This document shows positions 8,901 through 19,000 of a stretch of DNA of 64,000 nt, piece by piece. How positions within the stretch are numbered: the stretch's first letter is position 1; the number at the start of each line of letters is the position of its first letter. Source of the stretch: Ideonella livida (GTDB lineage: Bacteria > Pseudomonadota > Gammaproteobacteria > Burkholderiales > Burkholderiaceae_C). The stretch is taken from the NCBI RefSeq assembly GCF_010499455.1, contig NZ_JAAGOH010000007.1, positions 62,001 to 126,000 on the forward strand, in the 5' to 3' direction. The translations under genes were made by a program, and so were the position numbers. The notes below the pieces were generated by a model. It did no database searches and was not told where the DNA came from. It saw nothing but the letters and a program-made list of their open reading frames with translations.

Positions 8901-9941
8901 ATGGAATTTTTCCGCATCCGTCGCGACATTCCGTTCATGCGCCACGCCCTGGTGTTCAACGCCATCTCGGCGTTGACCTTTGTGGCGGCCGTGTTCTTCC
9001 TGGTCACCCGTGGCCTGCATTTCTCCATCGAGTTCACCGGCGGCACGGTGCTCGAAGTGGCCTACGCCGAGTCTGCTGACCTGGAAAAGGTCCGGCAGAC
9101 CGTCGAGGCCATGAACCTGGGCGAGGTCCAGGTGCAGAACTTCGGCACCTCGCGGGACGTGCTCATCCGCATGCCGGTGCGGGCCGGCCAAAAGCAGTCC
9201 GAGTTGGCGGGGCAGGTGTTCGGCCAGCTCTGCACTGCGGAGCAGGGTCAGGTGCAGGTGCGGCAGGAGACCACCGCGCAAGGGGAATCCATTTCCCGAC
9301 CCGCCTGCCTGAAGGAGGCTCAGGAGCCGCTGCGCCTGTCCCGCACCGAGTTTGTCGGTCCGTCGGTGGGCGAGGAACTCGCGCTGGACGGCGCCAAGGC
9401 CCTCGCCTTTGTCGTGATCGGCATCATGGTGTATTTGGCGATCCGCTTCGAATGGAAGTTCGCGGTGGCCGCCATCGTCGCCAACCTGCACGATGTGATC
9501 ATCATCCTGGGGTTTTTCGCCTTCTTTCAGTGGGAGTTCTCGCTGTCGGTGCTGGCGGCGGTGTTGGCCGTGCTGGGTTATTCGGTCAACGAGTCGGTGG
9601 TGATCTTTGACCGGATCCGTGAGGCCTTCCGCAAATACCGCAAGCTCAGCACGACGGAGGTGATTGACCACGCCATCACCTCGACGATGAGCCGCACGGT
9701 CATCACCCACGGATCCACGCAGATGATGGTGCTGTCCATGCTGCTTTTCGGCGGTCCGACCCTGCATTACTTTGCTGTGGCGTTGACCATCGGCATCCTG
9801 TTTGGCATCTACTCGTCCGTGTTCGTGGCTGCGGCGATCGCCATGTGGCTGGGGGTGCGCCGCGAGGACCTGATCAAGGGGGGTGTGCCCACCCGGGACA
9901 AGGACGACCCGTCCGATCCCAACGCGGGCGCGGTGGTGTAG
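8901..9941 (+). CDS. secF: Protein translocase subunit SecF
   Basis: SecF is the partner of SecD in the inner membrane. The 346-residue product starts MEFFRIRRDIPFMRH. It has the FSIEFTGGTVLEV motif after the first membrane helix, then five helices with YSVNESVVIFDRIRE and a SRTVITHGSTQMMVL stretch. It is slightly longer than E. coli SecF because of extra sequence in the periplasmic domain (residues about 95-140, with two Cys). It follows secD by 47 bases. Confidence 0.96.
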   Translation: MEFFRIRRDIPFMRHALVFNAISALTFVAAVFFLVTRGLHFSIEFTGGTVLEVAYAESADLEKVRQTVEAMNLGEVQVQNFGTSRDVLIRMPVRAGQKQSELAGQVFGQLCTAEQGQVQVRQETTAQGESISRPACLKEAQEPLRLSRTEFVGPSVGEELALDGAKALAFVVIGIMVYLAIRFEWKFAVAAIVANLHDVIIILGFFAFFQWEFSLSVLAAVLAVLGYSVNESVVIFDRIREAFRKYRKLSTTEVIDHAITSTMSRTVITHGSTQMMVLSMLLFGGPTLHYFAVALTIGILFGIYSSVFVAAAIAMWLGVRREDLIKGGVPTRDKDDPSDPNAGAVV

Positions 9942-9999
9942 TCGGCAGCGCCTTCCCTGGCCCGGCTGAATCCGACGCTCCAACAGGAATCTTCGCCAC

Positions 10000-12744
10000 A
10001 TGCCCCCTAACGCCTCCCGCCCCCAGGCCGCTGCGCAGCATTTGGTGGACCAGGCCCGCTCTTGGTTCGTGGAGCAGTTCCTGACGGATCTGGAGGCGCT
10101 TCGCGACCAGGCGCTGGAAGCCCTGCACACTTTGGTGGGCCAGCCCGCCGAGCGTGGCGTGGCCCAGCAGCGGCAGGATGCCTTGCGGGAGATGACCCAG
10201 AACGGTGATCGCTGGCCGGAACGGGTGCGCCAGGCCATCCGCGCCTGGCCGGAGCGCGGTGCGGGTGCTGCCACCGGTTCCTCGCTCAGTGTGTTGAGTC
10301 AGGGCGACGGGCAGTACGAGCTGGTGGACGATGACACCATCCAACGCACCATCCTGACCTCCCGCCTGTCCTTGGCCCTGCTCGATCAGGCGACCTGGGA
10401 GTTTGCCGACCTGCGTGCGCGGGTGACGCAACCGTTGGGGCAGTCGGATCTGGATGCGGAGGACATCTTTCGCCCGCAGGTCCTGGCCCGCTGTCTGTTG
10501 TGGGGCTGGACCGAGTCCGATTTGCCGCTGAGTCTCTGGCGCGCCCTGGAAGCGCCGATGCACAAGGCCTGTGCGGGGCATGCCCAGCGCTGCTACCAAT
10601 CCACCAATCGGTGGATCGTGGAGAACGGCGGACTCCAGGAGATCGACCTGCGGGCCTTCATTCGCCGTGCTGACGGCGGGGGGCCGGCTTCCGCGGCGGC
10701 GCCGGCACCGCAGGCCCCTGCGGCGGAGGCACCGCCCGAGACGACGCACGCAGCGCCGGCTCCGAGCAGCGGCTTGGCCGTGGCCGGTGGGGTCATGGGG
10801 GGACTGGCGATGGCGGGCGCCGTCCCGTCAGGGGCGCCGGGGGCGGCCTTGCCGGGTGGCGGCGCGGCGGAGGCCGTTGGAGAAGCGTCCGCTTCGGGCC
10901 CCGGTGGAGAGCGATCGCCGGGTGGCCTGCAAGGCCTGGGGGCGGCGCTGGGCGCCTTGATCACGCGGGCTTGGCCCGCCTCGCTCTCGGCGCGGGGCGC
11001 CGCAGGGCGCGCTGGCCGTGGTGCAAGCACGGGCGCCGCGGGTGGTGCCAGTGAGGGCGGTGCAGGCGCTGAGGCATTTGGCGGGTGGGCGGGCCCGGGT
11101 GGAGAAGGCGGTGGACCGGGCTCAACCGGTGGCGGACGTTCGGGCGGCGGCTTGGGTGGCATCGTGCTGCCGGCGCGCTGGGCGGCCGCGGCTGCGGCGC
11201 ACCTGACGCCGGGTCAGGCCCAGGCCATGGGGGAAGAGACCCGGATGATGACCCGGCAGCCGGATCCCGCCTCCATGCCGGGCGAATTGGTGGTGCAGCA
11301 CCTGAGTGACCTGGTGGAGCGTCAGGTCCCCGGCTTCCGGGACGGAGGGGAAAAGGCCGGTAAGGCGCCTTCCCAGCGCCTGGTGCGGGCCATGGCGCAG
11401 GTGCAGCAGCGCCTGGAGCAGCAGGCCACGCAGCCCATGGACCAGGCGGACCCCGTCGGTCCCATGGTGCGGGAGTTTGCCGAGCAGACCCGGGCGCTCA
11501 AGCAGGCGGCGGAGTCGCCCAACGAGCGGGCCACCATCGAGCTGGTGGCCCTGATGTTCCAGAACATCCTGACCGAGGAGCGCATTCCGCCGACGATCCG
11601 CATCTGGTTTGCCCGGCTGCAGATGCCCACGCTGCGTGTGGCCTTGGCGGAGCCCGAGTTCTTCACCAGCACCGAGCATCCCGCACGGCGCCTGATCGAC
11701 CGCATGGGCGGCTGTGTCATGGGCTTCGAGGGTGGCGGGCAGGTGATTGGAGCGCCCCTGGAGGCGGAGATCCGTCGTATCGTGCAGGTCATCGAGGCCT
11801 TCCCGGACACGGGACGGCGGGTGTTCAAGACGGTGCTCAAGGAGTTTGAGCGCTTTCTCGAGAAGTACTTTCGCGAGCAGAACGAGGCGTCGCGGGCGGG
11901 CGTTTCACTGGCGCAGCAGATTGAGCAGCGTGAAACCCTGGCCATCCAGTACACGATCGAGCTGCGCAAGATGCTGGCGGACGTGCCTGCGCCGGACGAG
12001 GTGCGGGACTTCATGTTCCACGTCTGGGCGGATGTGCTGGCCACGCATGCGGTCCGCCAGGGGCCGCAGAGCGACGATGTGCGACGGGCGCGTGATCTGG
12101 CCTTGGACCTGATCAGCCTGTCGGCTTCCAAGACCATGGTGGCGGAGCGCGAGGAGATGGTGCGCAAGGTGCCGGGGGTGTTGGCGGGCTTGCGTCATGG
12201 CATGGCCCTCGCCGGTTTGGACAGGGAGCGGCAGACCCAGGTGGTGGAGACGCTGACCGAAACCCTCGCCACCGCCTTCAGCGCCCGTGCGCCCAGCCTG
12301 GGGGCGGATCAGTTGGAGCAGCTCAAGCATCGCCTGGCCACCATCGAAGACTTGTTGCCCGATGAGGGCCTGGACCTGGACGACAGCTGGGTGCTAGACG
12401 AGGCCAGCCACCAGCAGGAAGGTCTGGAGATCGTCGCTGACGGCGGCTCCATGCCCGCGCCGGCCCAGATCAAGATGGCGGCGGAGCTGGAGCTGGGCAG
12501 TGGCTTCCAGCTCCAGTACAAGGGCCGGCGTGATTTTGTCCGGCTGGCTTGGCAGGGCATGCACCGGCAGCTCAGCCTGTTCGTCACCACACAGGGTTTG
12601 TGCCTGCTGTTCCAGAAGGCCCGGTTGGCGGCCTACCTGCAGGCCGGTCTGCTGGTGCCGACCGAGGATGAACCCCTCACCGCCAGCGCCTCGCGGCGCG
12701 CCATGCATCAGTTGCAGGCGCATCCGGAGCGCTTGGTGCAGTGA
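10000..12744 (+). CDS. DUF1631 family protein
   Basis: The function is unknown. The 914-residue product matches the DUF1631 family of beta- and gammaproteobacteria by the conserved block near residues 514-570 (MFQNILTEERIPPTIRIWF, then ARRLIDRMG) and by the C-terminal beta-rich segment around 830-895 (QYKGRRDFVRLAWQGMHRQL), which could be a PilZ-like fold. Between the conserved N-terminal part (1-220) and the C-terminal part lies a low-complexity Ala/Gly/Ser/Pro linker (about 225-390). No signal peptide or membrane segment is seen. It stands alone, 58 bases after secF, and converges on smg. Confidence 0.8.
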   Translation: MPPNASRPQAAAQHLVDQARSWFVEQFLTDLEALRDQALEALHTLVGQPAERGVAQQRQDALREMTQNGDRWPERVRQAIRAWPERGAGAATGSSLSVLSQGDGQYELVDDDTIQRTILTSRLSLALLDQATWEFADLRARVTQPLGQSDLDAEDIFRPQVLARCLLWGWTESDLPLSLWRALEAPMHKACAGHAQRCYQSTNRWIVENGGLQEIDLRAFIRRADGGGPASAAAPAPQAPAAEAPPETTHAAPAPSSGLAVAGGVMGGLAMAGAVPSGAPGAALPGGGAAEAVGEASASGPGGERSPGGLQGLGAALGALITRAWPASLSARGAAGRAGRGASTGAAGGASEGGAGAEAFGGWAGPGGEGGGPGSTGGGRSGGGLGGIVLPARWAAAAAAHLTPGQAQAMGEETRMMTRQPDPASMPGELVVQHLSDLVERQVPGFRDGGEKAGKAPSQRLVRAMAQVQQRLEQQATQPMDQADPVGPMVREFAEQTRALKQAAESPNERATIELVALMFQNILTEERIPPTIRIWFARLQMPTLRVALAEPEFFTSTEHPARRLIDRMGGCVMGFEGGGQVIGAPLEAEIRRIVQVIEAFPDTGRRVFKTVLKEFERFLEKYFREQNEASRAGVSLAQQIEQRETLAIQYTIELRKMLADVPAPDEVRDFMFHVWADVLATHAVRQGPQSDDVRRARDLALDLISLSASKTMVAEREEMVRKVPGVLAGLRHGMALAGLDRERQTQVVETLTETLATAFSARAPSLGADQLEQLKHRLATIEDLLPDEGLDLDDSWVLDEASHQQEGLEIVADGGSMPAPAQIKMAAELELGSGFQLQYKGRRDFVRLAWQGMHRQLSLFVTTQGLCLLFQKARLAAYLQAGLLVPTEDEPLTASASRRAMHQLQAHPERLVQ

Positions 12745-12799
12745 TCGGCCGCGGTGTGATTGGGCGCGGTGCGCCGGGAAGGCGCAGGCCGCCCCAGTC

Positions 12800-13255
12800 T
12801 CAGTGGAACAGCCTATCCTCAGGCGAGACAAACAGCTCGTCCAGCACCAGGGAATCGGGTTCCTTGCCCAGGCTCCAAAACACCATCAGCACGATGACCT
12901 TGAAGTCCTCCAGACTGATGGGATGGATGCCGATGGCGCTGGCCCGGTCGATGACCAGTTCCCGCATGGCGGGCGAGAGCACCCCGGCGGATTCCAGGAA
13001 GCACAGGAAGCCCACTGACGCTTCGCCCAGCAGCTCCTGCTCCTGAGGCAGGTAGACCCGCATGCTGGGGCGTGCGCTGGACGGCTCGTCCACCAGCTCG
13101 CGCTGGGCGGACAGGTCCCGCAGCCAGCTCAGGGCTTCTCGGATTTCCTCGGCCTCGAAACCGACGGCAGACAGCTTTCTGGCCAGCTGGACGTCATCCG
13201 GGCAGGCCTCCGGCCGCCAGTAGTTCTCGTACAGATAGACCAGCACATCAAACAT
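12800..13255 (-). CDS. smg: Smg family protein (DUF494)
   Basis: Smg is a small conserved protein next to dprA in many proteobacteria; its biochemical role is unclear. The 151-residue product starts [20 protein letters not shown] and ends EDRLFH, with the family's ALSWLRDL and [17 protein letters not shown] segments. I chose the ATG at 13255 because the family starts there; the frame stays open upstream. A TATAGT box lies only 7 bases before this ATG and no Shine-Dalgarno is visible, suggesting a leaderless transcript. Confidence 0.92.
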   Translation of the reverse strand: MFDVLVYLYENYWRPEACPDDVQLARKLSAVGFEAEEIREALSWLRDLSAQRELVDEPSSARPSMRVYLPQEQELLGEASVGFLCFLESAGVLSPAMRELVIDRASAIGIHPISLEDFKVIVLMVFWSLGKEPDSLVLDELFVSPEDRLFH

Positions 13256-13262
13256 GCGGGGG

Positions 13263-13268
13263 ACTATA
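13263..13268 (-). promoter_or_regulatory. -10 box TATAGT immediately before smg
   Basis: On the minus strand TATAGT spans 13268 to 13263 and the smg ATG begins at 13255, leaving 7 bases. Transcription would then start at, or one or two bases from, the start codon. No clear -35 is present 16-18 bases upstream. Confidence 0.45.
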
Positions 13269-13335
13269 CCCGAGGCCTTCCCGCGCGCCGGCGGGGTGGG
13301 CGTGCCCCCAAGCCGCGTGCGGTGCGCCCGGCGCG

Positions 13336-14454
13336 TCAGCCTGCGCGGACCACCCGGCCATCCTCGTGGCGGCACAGGTGCCCTTCCAGCTCCAGTGTCA
13401 GCAGCTCGACGAGCAACTCGGCGGCTGGCCGGCCGGAGCGCAGGCAGAGGGTGTCCAGGTCCACGGGGTCATGACCCACCCATTGCAGCAGGTCCTGGGC
13501 GGCCGGCGGCGCGGCGTCCATGGCTGGCGCTGTGGAGCGTGCCACGTCTGGCGCACGGCCGCTCCAGCCCAGGTTGTCCAGCACCTCGGCAGGGTCCTCC
13601 ACCAGCAAGGCGCCTTGCTTGATGAGCTGGTGACAGCCACGGGACTGCGGGTTGTGGATGGACCCCGGGATGGCCATGACGTCGCGGTTGGCCTCCAGAG
13701 CCAGCCGGGCCGTGATCAGCGAGCCGCTCTGGAGGTCCGCTTCGACCACCAGGGTGCCCAGGCTCAGCCCGGCGATGATGCGGTTGCGCCGGGGGAAATG
13801 CGGAGCCAGGGGTGGCGCGCCCGGCGGCAATTCACTCAGCAGCAGGCCGTCTGCGGCGATCTGGTGGGCCAGTGGTTTGTGGCGCGCGGGGTAGACGCGG
13901 TCCAGGCCTGTGCCGACGACCGCGATGGTGGGGGCGCCACCGGTGGCTTGTCCGGCCAGGGCGCCTTCATGGGCGGCCGCGTCGATGCCCAGTGCCAAAC
14001 CCGAGACGATGGTGATGCCGGCCTCGGAGAGGGCCTTGGCGAAACGGTGCGCCGTCTCTTTGCCGGCCGGCGTGCAACGGCGCGAGCCGACGATCGCCAG
14101 GCAAGGGGTGGCGAGCGCGGGCAGGGCGCCCTGGGCGAACAGCAGGGGCGGTGCGTCAGGGCTCTGGCGCAGCAACTCCGGGTAGGTGGCCTCGTCCCAG
14201 CCCAGCACATGGCGTTGGGTGGGAGCGCCGTCGAGCCACTGCTGAATGCGCTTCAACCGCGTGCCCAGGTCCTCTTGCGTTGCCCTCAGGCCACGGGTGG
14301 CGGCAGGTCCCGCCAACTCCAGCAAGGTGGCCTCAGGGGCTTGCAGCGCTGCCTCGGCCGAACCCAGGGCCTGTACCAGGCGGCGGGCGGTGGCCGCCCC
14401 GACGCTCGGCGCCCCCAGCAGCCGCAGCCAAGCCAGCAGCGTGGCGGGCGTCAT
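13336..14454 (-). CDS. dprA: DNA processing protein DprA/Smf
   Basis: DprA binds incoming single-stranded DNA and loads RecA during natural transformation. The 372-residue product has an N-terminal helical region, then the Rossmann-like core (residues about 115-290) with [27 protein letters not shown] and [12 protein letters not shown] motifs. The C-terminal part (about 310-372) looks like the usual winged-helix domain. It lies between smg and the LysM gene on the minus strand, 80 bases upstream of smg. Confidence 0.95.
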   Translation of the reverse strand: MTPATLLAWLRLLGAPSVGAATARRLVQALGSAEAALQAPEATLLELAGPAATRGLRATQEDLGTRLKRIQQWLDGAPTQRHVLGWDEATYPELLRQSPDAPPLLFAQGALPALATPCLAIVGSRRCTPAGKETAHRFAKALSEAGITIVSGLALGIDAAAHEGALAGQATGGAPTIAVVGTGLDRVYPARHKPLAHQIAADGLLLSELPPGAPPLAPHFPRRNRIIAGLSLGTLVVEADLQSGSLITARLALEANRDVMAIPGSIHNPQSRGCHQLIKQGALLVEDPAEVLDNLGWSGRAPDVARSTAPAMDAAPPAAQDLLQWVGHDPVDLDTLCLRSGRPAAELLVELLTLELEGHLCRHEDGRVVRAG

Positions 14455-14467
14455 GCCGTCCCGGCGC

Positions 14468-15646
14468 TCAGGGTTGGCTGAAGGTGTCGCCTGGCGACAC
14501 AGGTTGCTGGACGTTGACGATCAGGGCGTAGGACATCTTGCGGAACACCCGGAAGACGAACAGCAGACCGTGTTTCTCATGGGGCACCACCACCTGGGCC
14601 CGGTCTTCAGAGGTGCGGTCGGTCCATTTGGCGCCCGCACGCCACAGGCTCAGCACGTGGCCGCGTTCCAGGCCGTGTTCGGTACCGCGGTTGAGCGTCA
14701 CGATCTGGTTCTGGCCTGCAGTCAAGGCGTCCCCATAGATGCCGACCACCTTGCCGGAGAGCGGTTGATTCGGCGCATGGGGCATATAGCCTTCCAGATC
14801 GCGCGCAGGCTGTGGTGCCAGACGATCGCCGACGCCGGCCTCCTCGCGCAGATAGGTCACCGAAATGGTGGAGGGAATCACCACCGATTGCTTGCCTCCC
14901 TGCTGCGAGTCGCCCTGGGCGATGACTTCGGCTGAGCCGACGTAGCGGGCCTCATAGCCGAGCAGCTCCCGGGTGTCGGGGTCCAGCAAGGGGCGCGCCT
15001 CACGGTACAGGGACCAGTTGCGGGCCTTGTCCACGGCGCCGCGCACGTAGGCGCTTTCGCCCCGGGAGACCATCATGCGCCCGGCCTGGGTGGCCACGAT
15101 GCGGGGGGCCTGCTCCATTTGGTCGGCCTCGAGGATGACGGCCTCATTCAGGAAGGGACCGATCAGCCGCAGCGACACGGCGGCCACGGCCTCCTCGGCC
15201 AGCGCGCTCTCACGCACCCGCGGGCCCAGTGTGCGGGTCTGGGTGTCCTGGGACATCCCGGCCCCCACCGGGCGCGCCACGGCCAGTCGGGCCATGCCGT
15301 CGGCCTTGATGAGGACCAGGTGCTGACCGGGGTAGATCAGGTGGGGGTTGCGGATCTGCTCCAGGTTCATGCCCCACAGCTCGGGCCACCGCCAAGGAGA
15401 GCGCAGAAACAGTTTGGAGATGTCCCAAAGCGTGTCGCCGCGCTTGACTGTGTAGCTGTCGGGCGCGTCTGGCGCGAGTTCGGACAGGGGCACCCCCGCG
15501 GTCGCTACGCGTTGGGCCGTGTCCCGTTGTGCCGTTGTGACGGGGAAATCGGTGGCGCCGGCCTGGGCAGGCAGCAGGGCGGCAGACATCAGCAAGCCCC
15601 AGCCCAGGGCAAGACGGGCGGTGCAGACGGAGGGAACAGGACGCAT
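14468..15646 (-). CDS. Exported LysM-domain protein
   Basis: This is probably a periplasmic or outer-envelope peptidoglycan-binding protein. The 392-residue product has a signal peptide (cleavage after about AQAGA) and one LysM domain at residues about 60-105 (YTVKRGDTLWDISKLFL to IYPGQHLVLI). About 280 further residues have beta-rich character and no recognised catalytic motif. I chose ATG 15646, which has GGAGAT upstream and starts at the signal peptide; the frame is open 37 codons further. This protein is commonly encoded beside dprA and opposite def in betaproteobacteria. Confidence 0.85.
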   Translation of the reverse strand: MRPVPSVCTARLALGWGLLMSAALLPAQAGATDFPVTTAQRDTAQRVATAGVPLSELAPDAPDSYTVKRGDTLWDISKLFLRSPWRWPELWGMNLEQIRNPHLIYPGQHLVLIKADGMARLAVARPVGAGMSQDTQTRTLGPRVRESALAEEAVAAVSLRLIGPFLNEAVILEADQMEQAPRIVATQAGRMMVSRGESAYVRGAVDKARNWSLYREARPLLDPDTRELLGYEARYVGSAEVIAQGDSQQGGKQSVVIPSTISVTYLREEAGVGDRLAPQPARDLEGYMPHAPNQPLSGKVVGIYGDALTAGQNQIVTLNRGTEHGLERGHVLSLWRAGAKWTDRTSEDRAQVVVPHEKHGLLFVFRVFRKMSYALIVNVQQPVSPGDTFSQP

Positions 15647-15787
15647 CAGCAGGATCTCCGGGACGCCGGGGGGGCAATGCAGTGGTGCAACAATCCGGGG
15701 CGGTGCCGGAGGCTGGGAGTCCGGTGAAGGAATGTGTCCAGCCTCAACCGGACGCACCTCAGGGGCCGAACCTAGAAAATGCAGGAA

Positions 15788-15816
15788 ATTCTGCCCCTAA
15801 ACCCTTGATGCCGCAA
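15788..15816 (-). promoter_or_regulatory. Candidate promoter for the LysM-dprA-smg strand
   Basis: On the minus strand TTGCGG (15816 to 15811) and CAGAAT (15793 to 15788) are 17 bases apart. This lies about 140 bases upstream of the LysM protein start, in the divergent gap before def. Both boxes match the consensus only partly. Confidence 0.3.
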
Positions 15817-15922
15817 ACAAACTGCGCGCTTCAAAATGTACCGAACGGACCGCCGGCGGCCCCGGGCGTTGTGCCCGGTCCACAGCGGTCATGTCCAGCG
15901 CTCCCACGTCGCCCGTCTGCCC

Positions 15923-16441
15923 ATGGCCCTGCTTCCCATCCTCCGCTATCCCGATCCCCGTCTGCACACCGTGGCCACTCCCGTGGCGGAGGTGGATGAT
16001 GCCGTCCGTCGCTTGGTCGACGACATGCTGGAGACCATGTACGAGGCCGAGGGCGTGGGCCTGGCCGCCACGCAGGTCAACGTCCACCAGCGCGTCATCG
16101 TCATGGACACCTCCGAGGACCGCAAGCAGCCCAAGGTGCTGATCAATCCCGAGTTGGTGGCGACCAGTGCCGAGACGCGGCGCGGTGATGAAGGTTGCCT
16201 GTCGGTGCCGACGATCTATGACGAGGTCGAGCGCCATGTCCGTGTCACGGTCCGCGCGCTGGGTCGTGACGGTCAGCCCTACCAGTTTGAGGCCGAGGGC
16301 CTGGAGGCGGTGTGCGTGCAGCACGAGATGGACCACCTTGCCGGCAAGGTGTTCGTCGAGTACCTCAGTCCCCTCAAGCGTGAGCGCATCAAGACCAAGA
16401 TGCTCAAGAAGACCCGAGAAGAGCAGCCGCGTCGGCGCTGA
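15923..16441 (+). CDS. def: Peptide deformylase
   Basis: The enzyme removes the formyl group from the N-terminal methionine of new proteins, using a metal ion (usually iron). The 172-residue product carries the three family motifs: [15 protein letters not shown] (metal-binding Cys) and HEMDHLAG (two metal-binding His and the catalytic Glu). I chose ATG 15923 ([14 protein letters not shown]), the conserved family start; upstream codons are not conserved in type. fmt follows within 13 bases, the usual def-fmt pair. Confidence 0.97.
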   Translation: MALLPILRYPDPRLHTVATPVAEVDDAVRRLVDDMLETMYEAEGVGLAATQVNVHQRVIVMDTSEDRKQPKVLINPELVATSAETRRGDEGCLSVPTIYDEVERHVRVTVRALGRDGQPYQFEAEGLEAVCVQHEMDHLAGKVFVEYLSPLKRERIKTKMLKKTREEQPRRR

Positions 16442-16453
16442 GCGGGGGTGAAC

Positions 16454-17464
16454 ATGCACGCACCTGATGCCTTGCCGGCCCTGTCCGCCCCGCTGCGCGT
16501 CGGTTTTGCCGGCACGCCCGAGTTCGCGGCCGTGGCCCTGCAGGCCCTGCTGGAGGCCGGCTTCACCGTCCCCTTGGTGCTGACCCAACCCGATCGGCCT
16601 GCCGGGCGGGGCATGAAGCTCAGCCCGTCGCCGGTCAAGCAGCTGGCGCTCTCCCGGGGGATTGCCGTGAGCCAGCCTCGCAGCCTCCGCCTGGATGGCC
16701 GCTGGCCCGAGGAGGCGGCATGCGGCCGCGAGGCCCTGGAGGCTGCCGGCTGTGATGTGCTGGTGGTGGCTGCCTACGGGCTCATCCTGCCGGCCTGGGT
16801 GCTGACGCATCCCCGGCTCGGCTGCCTCAACATCCACGCCTCGCTGCTGCCGCGCTGGCGGGGGGCCGCGCCCATCCACCGGGCCATCGAGGCCGGTGAC
16901 GAGCGTACGGGCATCGCCATCATGCAGATGGATGAGGGCCTGGACACCGGGGCGGTCATCACCGCCGAGACGCAGCCCATCGGGCCGCAGGACACCACCG
17001 CCAGCCTGCACGACCGGCTTGCCGCCCAAGGGGGCAGGCTGATCGTGTCCGTGCTGCAGCGTGCGGCCCAAGGCCAGCCATTGGCGGCCCAGCCACAGCC
17101 GGCGCAAGGCGTGTGCTATGCCCACAAGATCGAGAAGGGCGAGGCGCACATCGACTGGCGTCTGCCGGCCGACCAGCTCGAGCGTCGGGTCCGTGCCTTT
17201 GATCCCTTTCCCGGCGCGTCCTTTGCCTGCCGCGGCGAGGTGGTCAAGGTCTGGCAGGCGCGTGTGCTGCCCGGGGTGGGCGCTGAGCCGGGCACCGTGG
17301 TGCAGGCCGAAGCCGGGACCGTCGTGGTGGCCTGCGGGTCGGGCGCATTGGCCCTGGAGACGGTGCAGCGGCCGGGAGGCCGGCGCATGCCGGTCCAGGC
17401 CTGGCTGCACGCCCTGGAGCAGGGGGGGGCCGCCCTGCGGGGCGAATGCCTGACGGGGGCTTGA
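16454..17464 (+). CDS. fmt: Methionyl-tRNA formyltransferase
   Basis: Fmt formylates Met-tRNA-fMet for translation initiation with 10-formyl-THF. The 336-residue product has the FAGTPEFAA start of the catalytic domain, the [16 protein letters not shown] block with the active-site Asn and His, a DEGLDTG motif with the catalytic Asp, and a C-terminal tRNA-binding domain (from about residue 210). A GTG at 16448 two codons upstream is an alternative start. The tRNA substrate gene lies about 10 kb upstream. Confidence 0.96.
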   Translation: MHAPDALPALSAPLRVGFAGTPEFAAVALQALLEAGFTVPLVLTQPDRPAGRGMKLSPSPVKQLALSRGIAVSQPRSLRLDGRWPEEAACGREALEAAGCDVLVVAAYGLILPAWVLTHPRLGCLNIHASLLPRWRGAAPIHRAIEAGDERTGIAIMQMDEGLDTGAVITAETQPIGPQDTTASLHDRLAAQGGRLIVSVLQRAAQGQPLAAQPQPAQGVCYAHKIEKGEAHIDWRLPADQLERRVRAFDPFPGASFACRGEVVKVWQARVLPGVGAEPGTVVQAEAGTVVVACGSGALALETVQRPGGRRMPVQAWLHALEQGGAALRGECLTGA

Positions 17465-17540
17465 AACTTCCCGGCCGGGGTGCCATCTCAAGGGGGGCGG
17501 GCGTCCGCTGGCGTCTGCGCCTGATTTGGAAGGAACGCTG

Positions 17541-18395
17541 ATGTTCAACCTCATGAAGACCGCCGTGCTGATGGCGGGCATCACCGCCTTGTTTATGGCC
17601 CTGGGGTCCCTGCTCGGCGGCCAGACCGGCATGGTGCTGGCGTTGGTGGTGGCGCTGGGCATGAACTTCTTCAGCTACTGGTTCTCCGACCAGATGGTGC
17701 TGAAGATGTACAACGCCCAGGAGGTGGATGCGCAGAGTGCCCCCCAGTTCCACCGCATGGTGGCGGATCTGGCGCAGCGCGCCGAGCTGCCCATGCCGCG
17801 CGTCTACATCATTGACGAAGCGGCGCCCAATGCCTTCGCCACCGGCCGCAACCCCACGCATGCGGCCGTGGCCGCCACCACGGGCCTGCTGCGCGCCCTC
17901 AGCGAACGTGAGGTCCGGGGCGTGATGGCCCATGAACTGGCCCATGTGAAGCACCGTGACATCCTCATCTCGACCATCAGCGCCACCATGGCCGGTGCCA
18001 TTGGCATGCTGGCCAACTTCGGCATGATGTTCAGCGCGCGTGACAGCGAGGGCCGGCCCACCAACCCCATCGCCGGTTTGTTGGTGGCGCTGCTGGCGCC
18101 GCTGGCCGCCAGCCTCATCCAGATGGCCATCAGCCGTGCCCGTGAGTTCGAAGCCGACCGCGGCGGCGCGGAGATCTCCGGCGACCCGGCGGCCCTGGCC
18201 TCGGCCCTGCAAAAGATCCAGCGCCTGGCGCAGGGGTTGCCGCTCGAAGCCGCGGAGCGGCATCCCGAGACGGCACAGATGATGATCATGAATCCGCTGT
18301 CGGGAGGTGGCCTGCGTGGGCTGTTCTCCACCCACCCGGCCACGGAGGAGCGCGTGGCCCGTCTGCAGGCCATGGCCTACGGGCCGCGGGGCTGA
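17541..18395 (+). CDS. htpX: Membrane protease HtpX
   Basis: HtpX is a zinc metalloprotease of the inner membrane that degrades misfolded membrane proteins. The 284-residue product has two N-terminal membrane helices (about 5-50), the zinc motif HELAH followed by KHRD near residue 132, a second hydrophobic pair (about 148-200), and the third-ligand motif [11 protein letters not shown]. The ATG at 17541 has AAGGAA upstream. It lies 76 bases after fmt. Confidence 0.95.
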   Translation: MFNLMKTAVLMAGITALFMALGSLLGGQTGMVLALVVALGMNFFSYWFSDQMVLKMYNAQEVDAQSAPQFHRMVADLAQRAELPMPRVYIIDEAAPNAFATGRNPTHAAVAATTGLLRALSEREVRGVMAHELAHVKHRDILISTISATMAGAIGMLANFGMMFSARDSEGRPTNPIAGLLVALLAPLAASLIQMAISRAREFEADRGGAEISGDPAALASALQKIQRLAQGLPLEAAERHPETAQMMIMNPLSGGGLRGLFSTHPATEERVARLQAMAYGPRG

Positions 18396-18456
18396 ACAGC
18401 ACGCGGCGACGGTGCGCCGCGCTCAAGCCGAGCACCGCGGCGGCCGATATCCGCGC

Positions 18457-18933
18457 ATGGCCTCCCGTTCCGTTTCCGATCCTCCCGTTGTGCCTGGGCC
18501 CGGGGCCGGCGTTCCTGCCGGCTGGCGCCGGGGGGCCGCCTGGGCGGCGGGCCTGACTCTGGCGCTGGGACTGGCAGGCTGCGACATGCTGGGCATCGAC
18601 ACCCCCGAAAAGAAGCAGGCGGATGGCAAGGCCATCGGTGCCGCTTGCCGCCATGCCGGCCGCGCGATCGAGGACTGCTACACCCTCAATGCCAAGGGCG
18701 ACAAGGCCGCCATCTACGCCGGCTGGCGTGAGATGGACGACTACATGCGCGAGAACAAGATCGAGCCGGTCGCACCGGTCATCAAGCCCGAGGACCTGCT
18801 GCCCAAGCCCAAGCCCCCCAAGCCCAAGGCCAAGCCCAAGCCTGAGGCCGCCGAAGGTGGAGCCGTGGAAGGCGGCGCCGACGGTGCGGCGCAAGACGAG
18901 GGCGCCAGCAAGCGCGCCAAGCCCACGCACTGA
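18457..18933 (+). CDS. Small lipoprotein with Lys/Pro-rich region
   Basis: No family was recognised. The 158-residue product has an N-terminal hydrophobic stretch ending in the lipobox LAGC (Cys42), so it should be lipid-anchored. A short domain with two Cys (ACRHAGRAIEDCYTLN) and a predicted helix follow, then a KPKPPKPKAKPKPEA repeat and an Ala/Gly/Glu tail. The Lys-Pro region could span or bind peptidoglycan. I chose ATG 18457 since the upstream codons overlap htpX and add no signal-peptide feature. Confidence 0.65.
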   Translation: MASRSVSDPPVVPGPGAGVPAGWRRGAAWAAGLTLALGLAGCDMLGIDTPEKKQADGKAIGAACRHAGRAIEDCYTLNAKGDKAAIYAGWREMDDYMRENKIEPVAPVIKPEDLLPKPKPPKPKAKPKPEAAEGGAVEGGADGAAQDEGASKRAKPTH

Positions 18934-18988
18934 AGGCGCGCCGAGGCGCCCCCGGCAGGGCGAGGGCGCTCCACGGTGGTCCCCGTAG

Positions 18989-18994
18989 GACAAT
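18989..18994 (+). promoter_or_regulatory. -10-like GACAAT close to the azlC start
   Basis: GACAAT (18989-18994) ends six bases before the azlC ATG at 19001. If used, the transcript would be leaderless or nearly so. Only GGCGGA between them could act as a weak ribosome-binding site. No strong -35 is seen. Confidence 0.25.
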
Positions 18995-19000
18995 GGCGGA

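Noticed and set aside
15836-15922. Upstream extension of the deformylase frame
   Set aside because: The extra 29 residues are Arg/Pro-rich and unlike deformylase N-termini; ATG 15923 gives the conserved start.
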